Assembly (NCBI RefSeq): GCF_009299835.1 | Contig: NZ_VKCZ01000019.1 | Coordinates: 434,001 to 498,000 of the forward strand | Origin: Microlunatus speluncae | GTDB taxonomy: Bacteria; Actinomycetota; Actinomycetes; Propionibacteriales; Propionibacteriaceae | Length of the DNA: 64,000 bases | Direction: 5' to 3' | Part shown: positions 1 through 8,791 of the stretch, one piece after another | How positions within the stretch are numbered: the first letter of the stretch is position 1 | How the letters are laid out: each line of letters opens with the position of its first letter | Notes under the pieces: generated by a model | Databases searched by the model: none | The model's input: the letters and a program-made list of their open reading frames with translations, nothing else | What the model was told of the DNA's origin: nothing | Translations under genes and position numbers: made by a program

Positions 1-1313
1 TGCTGACCGAGCACCGGCACCTGCCAGTCGGGAAGCTCTCCCGTAAGAGCCCAGGCGGCCTGCCGGGCAGCCCCGACGGCAACACTCTCGAACGGCTCGG
101 TGAAGGCGATCGGCAGTCCGAACACCGCCGGCGCGATCGCCCGCACGGCCGCGGACTGGGCCGCGCCGCCGGTCAGCGTGATCCGCCCGATCCCGCCGGT
201 CTCCTGCCGGAGCACGCCCACACCGTAGGCGAGGCTCCACAGCACCCCCTCGATGGTGGCCCGGGCGACGTTGGCCGGGGTGAGGTTCTTCAGGGTCAGG
301 CCGAGCAGCTGTCCGGTCGCATCGGGCAGCGCGGGGGTGCGTTCTCCCTCCAGATACGGCAGATAGCTGACGCCCTCGCTTCCCGGCGGGGCGCTCTGGG
401 CCAGCCGGTCGAACTCGGCCAGGTCGACCCCCAGCAGCTCCGCGGTCGCGACCAGGTTGCGGGCCCCGTTGAGCGTGCAGACCAGGGGCAGGAACGCCCC
501 GGTGGCGTCGGCGAACCCGGCCACCGTGCCGGTCGACTCGTGGGTCTGCCGATCGGAGCGCACGTAGGCGGTGCCGCTGGTGCCCAGCGAAACGACCGCC
601 TCGCCCGGCCGCAGCCCCATCCCGAGCGCTGCCGCCATGTTGTCCCCGGTGCCCGGGGCGATCGCGGCTCCCCACGGGGTCTCACCGACGACCTCGTTCG
701 GTGCGGCCACCCGAGGCAGGTCCAGGTCACGACCGATCGCCAGCCGGACCAGTTCTTGGCGGTACTCGTTGGCGGTCGCGTCGAAGTAGAGGGTGCCGGA
801 GGCGTCGCCCCGATCGGTCACCGGCGCGAAGGACCGCTCCCCGAGTTGCCAGGTGAGCCAGTCGTGCGGCAGCACCACGGTGCGGGTACGGCTCGCGTTG
901 TCCGGTTCGGCCCGGGCCAGCCAGCGGATCTTGGCCACGGTCATCGAGGCCACCGGAACCGACCCGGTCGCGTCAGCCCAGGCCTTCGCCCCGCCGAGCT
1001 CGTCGATCAGATCCACGGCGTCCTGGCCGGACCGGTTGTCGTTCCAGAGCAGGGCGTCGCGGACCAGTTCGCCGTCCTCGTCCAGGGTGACCATGCCGTG
1101 CTGCTGCCCGCCGACGGCGATGGCGTCGACGCCCTCGAGCAGCGCCGGGTCGGCCGTGGCGTCGCGGTAGGCGTCCAGCCAGGCCTGGGCCGACACTTCG
1201 GTGCCGTCAGGATGGGGAGCGCGGGCGGTCCGGACCACGGCGCCGGTGTCGGCATCGCAGACCACGAGCTTGACCGACTGGGTGGACGAGTCGACGCCGG
1301 CGACGAGCGGCAT
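1..1313 (-). CDS. xylB: Xylulokinase (FGGY family), 3' end beyond left edge
   Basis: A sugar kinase that would phosphorylate D-xylulose to D-xylulose 5-phosphate for the pentose phosphate pathway. The N-terminus MPLVAGVDSSTQSVKLVV is the first ATP-binding motif of the FGGY fold. GGQQHGM (near residue 67) and the later VSLGTSGTAYV and TGGAAQSAAV segments are typical of xylulokinases. About 437 residues are present; the family is usually 450-500, so only the C-terminal end is missing at base 1. It lies downstream of the polyol transporter, dehydrogenase and DeoR genes on the same strand, which fits oxidation of a pentitol (arabitol or xylitol) to xylulose. A long hairpin separates it from the DeoR gene. 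The substrate is inferred from family and context. Confidence 0.92.
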   Translation of the reverse strand, partial: MPLVAGVDSSTQSVKLVVCDADTGAVVRTARAPHPDGTEVSAQAWLDAYRDATADPALLEGVDAIAVGGQQHGMVTLDEDGELVRDALLWNDNRSGQDAVDLIDELGGAKAWADATGSVPVASMTVAKIRWLARAEPDNASRTRTVVLPHDWLTWQLGERSFAPVTDRGDASGTLYFDATANEYRQELVRLAIGRDLDLPRVAAPNEVVGETPWGAAIAPGTGDNMAAALGMGLRPGEAVVSLGTSGTAYVRSDRQTHESTGTVAGFADATGAFLPLVCTLNGARNLVATAELLGVDLAEFDRLAQSAPPGSEGVSYLPYLEGERTPALPDATGQLLGLTLKNLTPANVARATIEGVLWSLAYGVGVLRQETGGIGRITLTGGAAQSAAVRAIAPAVFGLPIAFTEPFESVAVGAARQAAWALTGELPDWQVPVLGQ

Positions 1314-1366
1314 GGTGATCTCCCCTTGAAGGTGGACAGTTTGCGGGCTCGCGATCGAAGGTGATC

Positions 1367-1454
1367 GTTCGTTCCCTGAGCCTGTCGAAGGGCTGGCCGG
1401 GCCAGCTTTCAAACCTTGATCGGATTTGCCCTTCGACAGGCTCAGGGAACGAAC
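1367..1454. repeat. 27-bp perfect inverted repeat (family B hairpin)
   Basis: Arms 1367-1393 and 1428-1454 are perfect reverse complements. The left arm begins GTTCGTTCCCTGAGCCTG and ends TCGAAGGGC. The 34-nt loop contains a smaller palindrome, TGGCCGGGCCA. The same arm recurs around 54.8 kb as a second inverted pair and as fragments in other intergenic patches, so this is a dispersed element rather than a one-off terminator. It sits between the DeoR and xylulokinase genes and could attenuate transcription into xylB. Confidence 0.85.
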
Positions 1455-1466
1455 AGTCCGGACCGC

Positions 1467-2279
1467 TCAGGCTCCGACGATAGCGTCCGGATCCGGGGCA
1501 GCGGCGGCCCGGTCTCGGCCGATGAGCTCGAGATCGGCGTCGCGATAGGGGCGCAGCAGTTCGTCGGGCACATCCTCGGTCACCGCCAACCGGTCCACCT
1601 GGTCCAGCGTGCCGAAGCGGACCAAGGCGGTGCTGCCGAGCGCGGCCGCGGTGGCCAGTGCGATGAGGGTTGCCCCGGCGGCGACCTCGGCTTCGGACAC
1701 CGCCGCGGCGGCCGGCGTGTGTTGGGTCAGGCCGTGCTCGCGGCTGACCCCGGCGGGGCAGACCACGCTGACGTCGGTGTGCAGCCGGCGCAGCTCGGTG
1801 AGTGCCCAGTCACCCTCCTGCGCCCGGGTCCGGGCCGAGACCGTACCGCCGATGTTGTAGACGGACAGACCGGGAGCCCGGGACAGCACGATCGCCACGT
1901 CCAGCGAGTTGGTGACGATGGTCAGCCCGGTCAGGTCGGCCGGCTCGGTGACGATCAAGGTGGCCAGGGTCAGCGTCGGCTCGCCGGCGCCGAACAGGAT
2001 CGTGCCGGAGCGCGGCAGCAGGTCCCAGACGGCGTGCGCCCAGCCGTGATCACCGGGCTCCACGGCGGCCGGCTGACCGAGAGCCAGGATCGGATCCTGG
2101 TCGGTGCCGACGGCGCCGCCGTGCACCCGTCGCAGCAGACCGGCCCGCTCCATCGCCCGAAGATCACGACGAATCGTCTCCGGGGCGACGTCGAGCCGGT
2201 CGGCCGCGGTGATCACATCGATCCGGCCCTCGGCGGCCAACCACTCGGCCAGCGTCGCCTGGCGGATCTCGGCGGTCAT
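1467..2279 (-). CDS. DeoR-family transcriptional regulator
   Basis: A 270-aa repressor. The N-terminal winged helix (residues 5-57) contains the family signature VAPETIRRDLRAMERAGLL followed by RRVHGGAV. The C-terminal sugar-phosphate-sensing domain carries IVTNSLDVAIVL and VSVVCPAGVS. The start codon overlaps the stop of the preceding dehydrogenase (TGATG), indicating translational coupling. Being encoded inside the polyol operon, it is probably an autoregulating repressor responding to a phosphorylated sugar. A second DeoR gene is divergent from the operon, so two paralogous regulators may act on one system. Confidence 0.9.
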   Translation of the reverse strand: MTAEIRQATLAEWLAAEGRIDVITAADRLDVAPETIRRDLRAMERAGLLRRVHGGAVGTDQDPILALGQPAAVEPGDHGWAHAVWDLLPRSGTILFGAGEPTLTLATLIVTEPADLTGLTIVTNSLDVAIVLSRAPGLSVYNIGGTVSARTRAQEGDWALTELRRLHTDVSVVCPAGVSREHGLTQHTPAAAAVSEAEVAAGATLIALATAAALGSTALVRFGTLDQVDRLAVTEDVPDELLRPYRDADLELIGRDRAAAAPDPDAIVGA

Positions 2280-3301
2280 CAGAGTAGGGCGGTCGATCGA
2301 TCCAGCCCGGGCCGCAACTGCAGCTTGCGGCCGGTGCCGGCCCGGAACTGTTCGATCGCCCGGCCGTAGTCGGTGAGCGGGAACGCGTGGCTCACCATCG
2401 GCGCGGCGTTCAGCACGCCGGCGGCGAACAGCTCCACGGCCCGCTCATAGGAGTTCAGCACGGCCATCGAGCCGACCACGGTCACTTCGTCGTTGTAGAT
2501 CCGAAACGGTGAGAACGCCGCCCGGGCGTCGGTCGGCGCGACCCCGAACTGCTGGAAGGTGCCTCCCCGGCGGACCCGGCCGAGCCCGTCCTCGATCGCG
2601 CCGACCGCGCCCGTACAGTCGATCACCACGTCCCAGCCACCCGGCCGGTTGTGATCATCGGCCGACTCGGCCACCAGGTCGATGCCCACCTCCCGGGCCG
2701 CCCGCAGCCGGTCCGGATTGCGGTCGACGACCGTGACCGAGGCGGCGCCGGCCCGCGGGGCCAGCTGGGCCATCATCAGGCCCATCGTGCCGGCGCCGTA
2801 GATCAGGTAGTGCTCGCCGAGCCGCCGGGGAAGCAGGTCGTAGCCGTGGATGGCACAGGAGAGCGGCTCGATCAGCGCCGCCAGCTCGAGGTCGACGCCG
2901 TCCGGCAGCCGGTAGACGTTGCGCACCGGCGCCAGCATCAGCTCGGCCGCGGAGCCATTGGTGCGGGCCACCCCGGACCCGTCCCAGCGTTCGCACAGGT
3001 TGGGCCGGCCGGCGCGACAGAACGTGCACTCGCCGCAGGTCAGCGTCGGATCGACCGATACCCGGTCCCCGGGCGTGAACTCGGAGACCTCCGCGCCGAC
3101 CGCTTCGACGATCCCGGAGGTCTCGTGCCCGGGAGTGATCGGGAAGACGGTCGGCTCGAACTCGCCGTCCAGCACGTGCACGTCGGTGCCGCAGATCCCG
3201 ACCGCCACGACCCGCACCACGACCTCACGCGGCCCGGGCTTCGGATCCGGTACGTCAGCGAGCTCGAACCGGCCGGGCCCGGTGAAGACGATCGCCCGCA
3301 T
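2279..3301 (-). CDS. Zinc-dependent medium-chain polyol/alcohol dehydrogenase
   Basis: A 340-aa NAD(P)-dependent oxidoreductase of the sorbitol/threonine dehydrogenase type. The catalytic zinc region is VGICGTDVHVLDGEF with GHETSGIVEAVG. The structural zinc loop is CGECTFCRAGRPNLC. The Rossmann segment is IYGAGTMGLMMAQLAP. The start MRAIVFTGPGRFEL is chosen because its ATG shares one base with the TAA of the upstream permease gene; sequence further upstream belongs to that permease in another frame. Context (polyol ABC transporter upstream, xylulokinase downstream) suggests oxidation of a sugar alcohol to a ketose. The exact polyol cannot be read from sequence. Confidence 0.9.
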   Translation of the reverse strand: MRAIVFTGPGRFELADVPDPKPGPREVVVRVVAVGICGTDVHVLDGEFEPTVFPITPGHETSGIVEAVGAEVSEFTPGDRVSVDPTLTCGECTFCRAGRPNLCERWDGSGVARTNGSAAELMLAPVRNVYRLPDGVDLELAALIEPLSCAIHGYDLLPRRLGEHYLIYGAGTMGLMMAQLAPRAGAASVTVVDRNPDRLRAAREVGIDLVAESADDHNRPGGWDVVIDCTGAVGAIEDGLGRVRRGGTFQQFGVAPTDARAAFSPFRIYNDEVTVVGSMAVLNSYERAVELFAAGVLNAAPMVSHAFPLTDYGRAIEQFRAGTGRKLQLRPGLDRSTALL

Positions 3302-4188
3302 TACTTGACCGCTCCCATCGCCAGGCCACGGACCAGCCGCTTCTGCGCGATCCAGCCGGCGATGATCACCGGCAGCACCGCGATCGTCGCCGCCGCCGAC
3401 AGCACCGCGAGGAACTGGCCGCGGCCGTCGACGAAGCTGCCCAGGAACGGCGGCGTCGTGCGCGCCACCACCGCGGTCAGCAGGTTGGCCAGGAAGTATT
3501 CGTTCCACGCGAAGATGAAGCAGATCAGGGCGGCGGCCGCGGCGCCGGGGGCGACGATCGGCAGCGAGATCCGCCACAGTTCACGCGAGTACGAGGCGCC
3601 GTCGACCTGCGCGGCCTCGACCACCGCCCGCGGCACCTCGGCGAAGAACGAGCGCATCATCCAGATTGCCAGCGGCAGGTTGATGCCGAGATAGAGCGCG
3701 CCCAGCCACCACAGGTTGTCCAGGCCGCGGACCACTTGCAGCAGCAGGAAGACCGGGATGATCGACGCCGCGACCGGCATGAACCGGGTCGAGATGAAGA
3801 AGAACAGCGCGTCCTGCCACTTCCCGATCGGCCGCACCGACAGCGCGTACGCGGCCGGGATGGCCAGGGCCATCACCACCAGCGTCGAGAGGATCGACAC
3901 CGCAGCCGAGTTGGCCAGGTAGAGCCCCATGCCGCGCTCGAAGACCTGGCCATACCGGTCGAAGCTGAAGTCGGCGACGACCTTGGGCGGGAACGCGGCG
4001 GCGCCGGCCTCGGACTTGAAGCTGTTGAGCAGCATCCACAGCACCGGGAAGAAGAACAGGAACACCAGCACCCAGGTGATCCCGGTGACGATCACGCCGC
4101 CGACCTTGCGCTTGGTGAACCGGCTGCCGCCGCGGGCCACGGCCGGGCGGGCCGGGGCGGTGCGGGCCGGCATCGTCGTGGTGGTCAT
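3301..4188 (-). CDS. Carbohydrate ABC transporter permease (MalG/SmoG type)
   Basis: A 295-aa inner-membrane permease with about six transmembrane segments, starting after a short Ala/Pro/Arg-rich cytoplasmic leader. The EAA loop that docks the ATPase is recognisable in VVEAAQVDGASYSRELWRI. The C-terminal GWIAQKRLVRGLAMGAVK is typical of MalG-like permeases of CUT1 transporters. It overlaps the upstream permease by four bases (ATGA) and touches the dehydrogenase start, so the genes are tightly coupled. No ATPase gene is present, suggesting use of a shared MsiK-type ATPase encoded elsewhere. Confidence 0.92.
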   Translation of the reverse strand: MTTTTMPARTAPARPAVARGGSRFTKRKVGGVIVTGITWVLVFLFFFPVLWMLLNSFKSEAGAAAFPPKVVADFSFDRYGQVFERGMGLYLANSAAVSILSTLVVMALAIPAAYALSVRPIGKWQDALFFFISTRFMPVAASIIPVFLLLQVVRGLDNLWWLGALYLGINLPLAIWMMRSFFAEVPRAVVEAAQVDGASYSRELWRISLPIVAPGAAAAALICFIFAWNEYFLANLLTAVVARTTPPFLGSFVDGRGQFLAVLSAAATIAVLPVIIAGWIAQKRLVRGLAMGAVK

Positions 4189-5162
4189 GCTCGTGCCTCC
4201 TCGGTGAAGACGCGGAACAGCGTGCGCAGGGCGATCGTGGTGACGATGATCGTCAGGATCACGGTGATCACGCCGTACGCGGCCGCCTCGCCGATCTCCT
4301 GACCGATGAAGGCGCGCTCGTACAGCAGGTAGGGCAGGGTCTTGGTGCCGCCGGTGCCCTTGGTCATGATGTTGACCGGGTCGAACACCTGGATCATCAT
4401 CACCGTGCCGAGCAGCGTGGCCAGCTCCGCGTAGGTGCGCAGGTGCGGCAGCGTCATGTAGCGGAACGTCTGGATCGGTCCGGCGCCGTCGACGTCGGCC
4501 GCCTCGAGCACTTCGCCCGACTGCGACTGCAGGCCGGCCAACAGGATCAACATCATGAACGGCGTGTACTGCCAGGTCAGGGTGAAGATGATCGTGAGCA
4601 TCGGAAAGTTGGTGTTCCAGGCGACCGGATCGACGCCGAAGAAGGACAGCCCGTAGTTGATCATGCCGGTGCCGACATCCAGCATCGAGTACTTCCAGAT
4701 CAGCGCGGCCGCGGCCGGCATCACCAGGAACGGGGTGATCAACAGCGTCCGGGCCAGAGCCTGACCCTTGAACTTGCGGTCCAGCAGGATCGCGAACAGC
4801 AGGCCCAGCACCAGGGACAACAGCACCGAGCCGCCGACGATCAGGACCGTGGCCAGCGCCGAGGGCAGGAACACGCCGTTGGTGACGACCGCGGCGTAGT
4901 TGTCGAACCCGGCGAAGCCGCGCTGCTCCGGCCGAGCCAGATTCCAGTCGGCGAAGGAGTAGACGATCGTCGCGATGAACGGGACCTGGGTGATCACGAT
5001 CGCGACCACCAGGGCCGGCAGGACCAGCTTTCGGGCGAAGATCCGCTCGGCCAGCTCCTGGCCGACGAGCTTGACCTTGATCTTCTTCGGCCTGGTCGGC
5101 TGCGGATCGGTAGCCGACCGAGCCGGGGCGGTTGCTGTGCTCATCCCCATGCCCTCACTCAC
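4185..5162 (-). CDS. Carbohydrate ABC transporter permease (MalF/SmoF type)
   Basis: A 325-aa membrane protein with an N-terminal cytoplasmic stretch and about six hydrophobic helices. The ATPase-docking loop reads VLEAADVDGAGPIQTFRYMT. The first possible start is a GTG (5162-5160) that overlaps the stop of the binding-protein gene as GTGA. ATG codons 12 and 18 bases further in are alternative starts. It would pair with the next permease as the heterodimeric channel of a CUT1 sugar or polyol importer. Confidence 0.9.
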   Translation of the reverse strand: MSEGMGMSTATAPARSATDPQPTRPKKIKVKLVGQELAERIFARKLVLPALVVAIVITQVPFIATIVYSFADWNLARPEQRGFAGFDNYAAVVTNGVFLPSALATVLIVGGSVLLSLVLGLLFAILLDRKFKGQALARTLLITPFLVMPAAAALIWKYSMLDVGTGMINYGLSFFGVDPVAWNTNFPMLTIIFTLTWQYTPFMMLILLAGLQSQSGEVLEAADVDGAGPIQTFRYMTLPHLRTYAELATLLGTVMMIQVFDPVNIMTKGTGGTKTLPYLLYERAFIGQEIGEAAAYGVITVILTIIVTTIALRTLFRVFTEEARA

Positions 5163-6523
5163 TGTTGCTTCTGCTTGTCGCCGGCGCGCTGGGCGATCGC
5201 CTGCGCGTCGTTCAGAGCCCCGTCGAGATCACGGCGGCCCGCGATCACGTCCGCGACCAGCTGCGAGGTCTGATTGCCGACGTCCTGGAACTCGGGGATG
5301 GTGACGTACTGGATCCCGATCCAGGGTTGCGGCGCGATCCCGGGTTGCTTCGGGTCGACCTCCTGGATGATCTCCGCCGTCAGCGGGGCGAAGGCCTCAC
5401 CGGAGGCCTGGTAGTCGGGGATCTCGAAGGTCGATTCGCGGGTGCCGGACGGGACGCGGGCCCAACCCATCCGCTCGCCGGCCAGCTGCACGTATTCCTT
5501 CGAGGTGGCCCACTTGACGAACTCCCAGGCCGCGGCCTTCTTCGCCGGATCGGCGTTGACGCTGGCATTGATGCCGAGGTTCCAGGACCACAGCCAGCCC
5601 GACTCGTCGGTCTGGTCGACCGGAGCCCGGACGTAGCCGAAGTTGCCCTTGTTGGGCCCGGACTCCAGTGAGCCTGCCGCCGAGGTCGCGTCGTACCACA
5701 TCGCCGCGCCGCCGCCGGTGACCAGGTTGAGGCACTCGGTGAAGCCGTACGAGACCGGGTCGGGCTCGCCGCTCTCCTCGAGCGTGTTCAGGTAGAACTC
5801 GACCGCGCGGTGGAAGCCGGGGGCGTTGACCTGGGCGTTCCAGTTCTCGTCGTACCACTGCCCGCCATAGGTGTTGACGATCGTGCTCAGCGGCGCGAAC
5901 ATCTCGCCCCAGCCGGGCTTGCCGCGCAGACAGATCCCCGCCCGATCCGGCGTCTTGAGCTGCTTGGCGAAGTCGGCGACCTGCTGCCAGGTCGGTCGCT
6001 CCGGCATCTCGATCCCGGCAGCCTCGAACAGATCCTTGCGATACATCAGGAATGAGGACTCGCCGTAGAACGGCATCGCGTAATACCGGTCGTCGTAGGA
6101 GACGCCGTCCAGCACCGGCTCGAAGATGTCCTCGGCGTCGTAGGAGGGATCCTCGCCGGCCAGATCGGTCAGGTCGACCAGCCAGTCGTTCTGGCCCCAG
6201 ATCGGCACCTCGTAGAGGCCGACGGTCATCACGTCGTACTGTCCGCCCGCGGTCGCGACGTCCTTGGTCGCGGCGTTGCGCAGATCGTTCTCCTCCATCA
6301 TCAAGGTGTTGATCTTGATGTCCGGATGAGCCCGTTCGAACTCGGGAATGAGCTGGGCCAGGTCCTGCATCTGCGGGTTGTTGACGCTGGCGAAGGTCAC
6401 CGTCGTCACGCCCGGTTGGTTGCCGAGACTGCCGAAGCCGGCACAGCCGGGGAGGACCAGGGTCATCCCGGCCAGCAGCACGACCGGTGCCAGCCGGGCT
6501 CTGGTGCGCGTAGTTGTGGTCAT
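5159..6523 (-). CDS. Extracellular polyol/sugar-binding lipoprotein (ABC transporter)
   Basis: A 454-aa solute-binding protein. The signal peptide MTTTTRTRARLAPVVLLAG ends in a lipobox LPGC, so the mature protein is lipid-anchored outside the membrane. The body shows the family-1 binding-protein pattern (TVTFASVNNPQMQDLAQLIP at the mature N-terminus, AAAWEFVKWATSKEYVQLAG near the C-terminus). I chose the start at 6523 because it gives a clean signal peptide and has GAGGAGG about 11 bases upstream; an in-frame GTG further out adds 28 residues without signal character. It is the first gene of the minus-strand operon, opposite the divergent DeoR gene. Confidence 0.92.
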   Translation of the reverse strand: MTTTTRTRARLAPVVLLAGMTLVLPGCAGFGSLGNQPGVTTVTFASVNNPQMQDLAQLIPEFERAHPDIKINTLMMEENDLRNAATKDVATAGGQYDVMTVGLYEVPIWGQNDWLVDLTDLAGEDPSYDAEDIFEPVLDGVSYDDRYYAMPFYGESSFLMYRKDLFEAAGIEMPERPTWQQVADFAKQLKTPDRAGICLRGKPGWGEMFAPLSTIVNTYGGQWYDENWNAQVNAPGFHRAVEFYLNTLEESGEPDPVSYGFTECLNLVTGGGAAMWYDATSAAGSLESGPNKGNFGYVRAPVDQTDESGWLWSWNLGINASVNADPAKKAAAWEFVKWATSKEYVQLAGERMGWARVPSGTRESTFEIPDYQASGEAFAPLTAEIIQEVDPKQPGIAPQPWIGIQYVTIPEFQDVGNQTSQLVADVIAGRRDLDGALNDAQAIAQRAGDKQKQQ

Positions 6524-6611
6524 CGAAGGTCGGCCTCCTCGCCGCTGATCGCCGAGGGCAGCCGCCGCGCCGTTGCCGCATGCTCCGGGCTGCCCGTTTG
6601 TGACCATAACT

Positions 6612-6704
6612 CATTGAAACGTGCCCGGTCCAGACCGAATCTGGTCTGAAATCAGGATTTCAATGCCCGAGTATGGGTTGATTGTGGCCGATCGTGTTTG
6701 AATG
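6612..6704. promoter_or_regulatory. Candidate DeoR operators between divergent transcripts
   Basis: CATTGAAA at 6612-6619 is the exact reverse complement of TTTCAATG at 6658-6665. GTTTGAATG at 6696-6704 matches GTTTCAATG with one mismatch. Between the first two sites lies CAGACC (6631-6636) paired with GGTCTG (6643-6648). A possible -10 (TATGGT, read on the minus strand at 6608-6603) lies directly next to the first site. The arrangement fits repression of the transporter operon and autoregulation of the divergent DeoR gene. Confidence 0.5.
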
Positions 6705-6709
6705 GTCGC

Positions 6710-7519
6710 GTGGCGACCGCCGAGAGCTTGCCGATGTTTCCGCCGCAGCGGCAGCGGGCGATCGCGGAGTTCCTGTTGACGGTGCCGGGCCGGGATGTGA
6801 GCGTGGCCGAGATCGGGCGGCGGCTCGGGGTCGCCGCCGAGACCGTACGGCGTGATCTGGAGGTGTTGGCCCGGCGCGGCACCGTGCGCCGGGTGCGGGG
6901 CGGGGCGCGGCTGGTCGACGCGACCCCGTTCGAGCAGGCGCTGGCTGCGCGCCATGCCGAGCAGCGGGCGGAGAAGCTGGCGATCGCCGACCGGGTCGCG
7001 GCGGAGCTGCCCGCCGACGGGGTGATCGCGTTGGACTCGGGCTCGCTGACCTTCAACTGCGCTCAGGCGATGATCAAGGACTCCGGCGTGGCGGTGGTGA
7101 CCAACAACCTGCCGGCCGCGCAGTTTCTGGCCCAGTCGTCGACGCTGACCGTGATCACGCTGCCCGGGCTGATCCGCGGCCTGACCTCGGCCGCGGTCGA
7201 TGCCGCCACCAGCGGGCGGCTGGGCAGTCTCGCGGTCGACGTCGCGATCATCGGAGTGAACGGGCTGACGTCGAATCGCGGCCTGACCACGACCAACCCG
7301 GAGGAGGCCGCGGTCAAGCGCGCGATGTTGCTGGCCGCCCGGCGGCGGATCGTGCCGGTGATCTCCGGCAAGGTCGGCCGGGATTCCTTCTGTGCCTTCG
7401 GATCCTTGAGCGACGTCGATCTGATCATCACCGATTCGGGCGCGGATCCCGAGTTGCTGGCCGAGCTGACCGCGGCCGGCCCCGAGGTGATCGTCGTCGA
7501 GCCGGCTGCGGCCGGATGA
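6710..7519 (+). CDS. DeoR-family transcriptional regulator, divergent to polyol operon
   Basis: A repressor of about 269 aa. The winged-helix domain includes MFPPQRQRAIAEFLL, then VAAETVRRDLEVLARRGTV and RRVRGGARL. The DeoR C-terminal domain has LDSGSLTFNCAQAM, VVTNNLPAAQFLA and IIGVNGLTSNRGLTTTNPEE. The start is uncertain: TTG 6698, GTG 6710 and ATG 6734 are all in frame, and family alignments favour beginning close to MFPPQRQ. It is divergent from the polyol transporter operon with shared operator-like palindromes between them, so that operon is its most likely target. Confidence 0.9.
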   Translation: MATAESLPMFPPQRQRAIAEFLLTVPGRDVSVAEIGRRLGVAAETVRRDLEVLARRGTVRRVRGGARLVDATPFEQALAARHAEQRAEKLAIADRVAAELPADGVIALDSGSLTFNCAQAMIKDSGVAVVTNNLPAAQFLAQSSTLTVITLPGLIRGLTSAAVDAATSGRLGSLAVDVAIIGVNGLTSNRGLTTTNPEEAAVKRAMLLAARRRIVPVISGKVGRDSFCAFGSLSDVDLIITDSGADPELLAELTAAGPEVIVVEPAAAG

Positions 7520-8698
7520 TCACCTCGGGTAGTCGGGCAGTTCGATGTCGTTGGCGAACTGGTCGGTCATCTTCATCATCATGCCGAGCAGGAAACGGTT
7601 GGCGAACGTGAGATTGCGCAGGCCGATCCGAAGCTTGGACGGGGGAGCGAGGAACGGCCCGGCGTTGCCCGACCGGGCGATCTTGGCGTAGCGGTGCATG
7701 ACCGTGGTGTAGCGCTCGAAGGCGACCCGATGATCACCTTCGGCCACGGCCAGCTCGCCGGCCAGGACGTGGGCGCCGACCAGGGCCAGCCCGGTGCCGA
7801 ATCCGCCCAGGGTGTTGCCGTACGCGGCGTCGCCGACCAGGGCGAACCGGCCCTTGGTATAGCGCTCGACGTGCACCCGGCTGATCGAGTCCAGGTAGAA
7901 GTCGGTCTGCTCGGGCAGCCTCGCCAGCAACTGCGGCACCCGCCAGCCGACCCCGGCGAACGCCTTGGTCACGAGCCGCTTCTGCTCCTCGACGTCGCGC
8001 CGGTCGTAATCCAGTTTCGGCGAGGCGAACACGTACAACTGCGGTGCCTTCGGGCCGCCGTCGGTGATCATCCGTCCCGGCGTGTTGTACATCGTGCCGA
8101 CCGCCCGACCGTGCTCCGGGCCCGAGTTGGCGCCGTGCTGGGTCGGCGATCCGCCGACGACGGCGTAGTAGAAGCCCAGGTGTCGGACATAGTCGTCCTC
8201 GGGGCCGAAGGCGAGCCGGCGCACGCCGGAGTGCACTCCGTCGGTGCCGACCACCAGGTCGAACGTTTCGGGATCGCCGTTGGCGAAGGTCGCCTCGACC
8301 CCGGAGCCGCTCTCGACCAGGGCGGTCAGATGATCATCGAAGAGGTAGCGGCAGGAGTCGACGGTGCGCTGGTACAGCAGCGTGGCCAGATCGCCGCGCA
8401 GAATCTCGACGTCACCGCCGGAGAACTCGCCCGGGATGACGGCCTTGACCCGATCTTGATCATCGACGATGTGCAGATCGGTGCGCCCGGTCTGAAGATC
8501 ATTGATGGCCTCCCACAGGTCCATCCGATCCAGCACCGTCCGGTGGGTCACGCCCTTGAAGTCCACGGCCTGACCGCCACCACGCAGCTCCGGTGCGCGC
8601 TCGACGACCGTGACCTCGTAGCCGTACCGGTTCAACCAGTAGGCGAGAGCCGGTCCGGCGACACTGGCACCGGAGATGAGGACCTTGCGAGTGGACAT
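7520..8698 (-). CDS. FAD-dependent aromatic-type monooxygenase
   Basis: A 392-aa flavoprotein of the PgaE/TetX-like hydroxylase group. The N-terminal dinucleotide-binding motif is LISGASVAGPALAYWLNRYG ending in the acidic VVERAP strand. The second FAD motif GRFALVGDAAYGNTLGGFG lies near residue 290. Its stop codon is immediately adjacent to the stop of the converging DeoR gene. The divergent TetR gene and two shared operator-like sites suggest induction by a small aromatic compound or drug, as in tetracycline- or antiseptic-responsive pairs. The substrate is unknown. Confidence 0.9.
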   Translation of the reverse strand: MSTRKVLISGASVAGPALAYWLNRYGYEVTVVERAPELRGGGQAVDFKGVTHRTVLDRMDLWEAINDLQTGRTDLHIVDDQDRVKAVIPGEFSGGDVEILRGDLATLLYQRTVDSCRYLFDDHLTALVESGSGVEATFANGDPETFDLVVGTDGVHSGVRRLAFGPEDDYVRHLGFYYAVVGGSPTQHGANSGPEHGRAVGTMYNTPGRMITDGGPKAPQLYVFASPKLDYDRRDVEEQKRLVTKAFAGVGWRVPQLLARLPEQTDFYLDSISRVHVERYTKGRFALVGDAAYGNTLGGFGTGLALVGAHVLAGELAVAEGDHRVAFERYTTVMHRYAKIARSGNAGPFLAPPSKLRIGLRNLTFANRFLLGMMMKMTDQFANDIELPDYPR

Positions 8699-8719
8699 CC
8701 GAACCCCCTGAAGATTAAT

Positions 8720-8757
8720 TGTGTCCGGTGGACACAGTTAAAGTGTATGGTAGACAC
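8720..8757. promoter_or_regulatory. Tandem TetR operators
   Basis: TGTGTCC-GGT-GGACACA at 8720-8736 is a perfect 7-3-7 palindrome. About 22 bases further on, GTGTATGGTAGACAC at 8743-8757 has matching ends (GTGT...ACAC). Both continue into the same GACACAGTT string. They fill the short gap between the divergent monooxygenase and TetR genes, the usual layout for a TetR repressor controlling both promoters. Confidence 0.65.
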
Positions 8758-8791
8758 AGTTTTCTCGTCAAGCCGTTGTCGGAAGGACGCC

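Noticed and set aside
7694-8791. A 598-residue frame running into the TetR gene from upstream
   Set aside because: The first 366 residues are antisense to the FAD monooxygenase and have no domain character; the ribosome-binding site and operators place the start at 8792.
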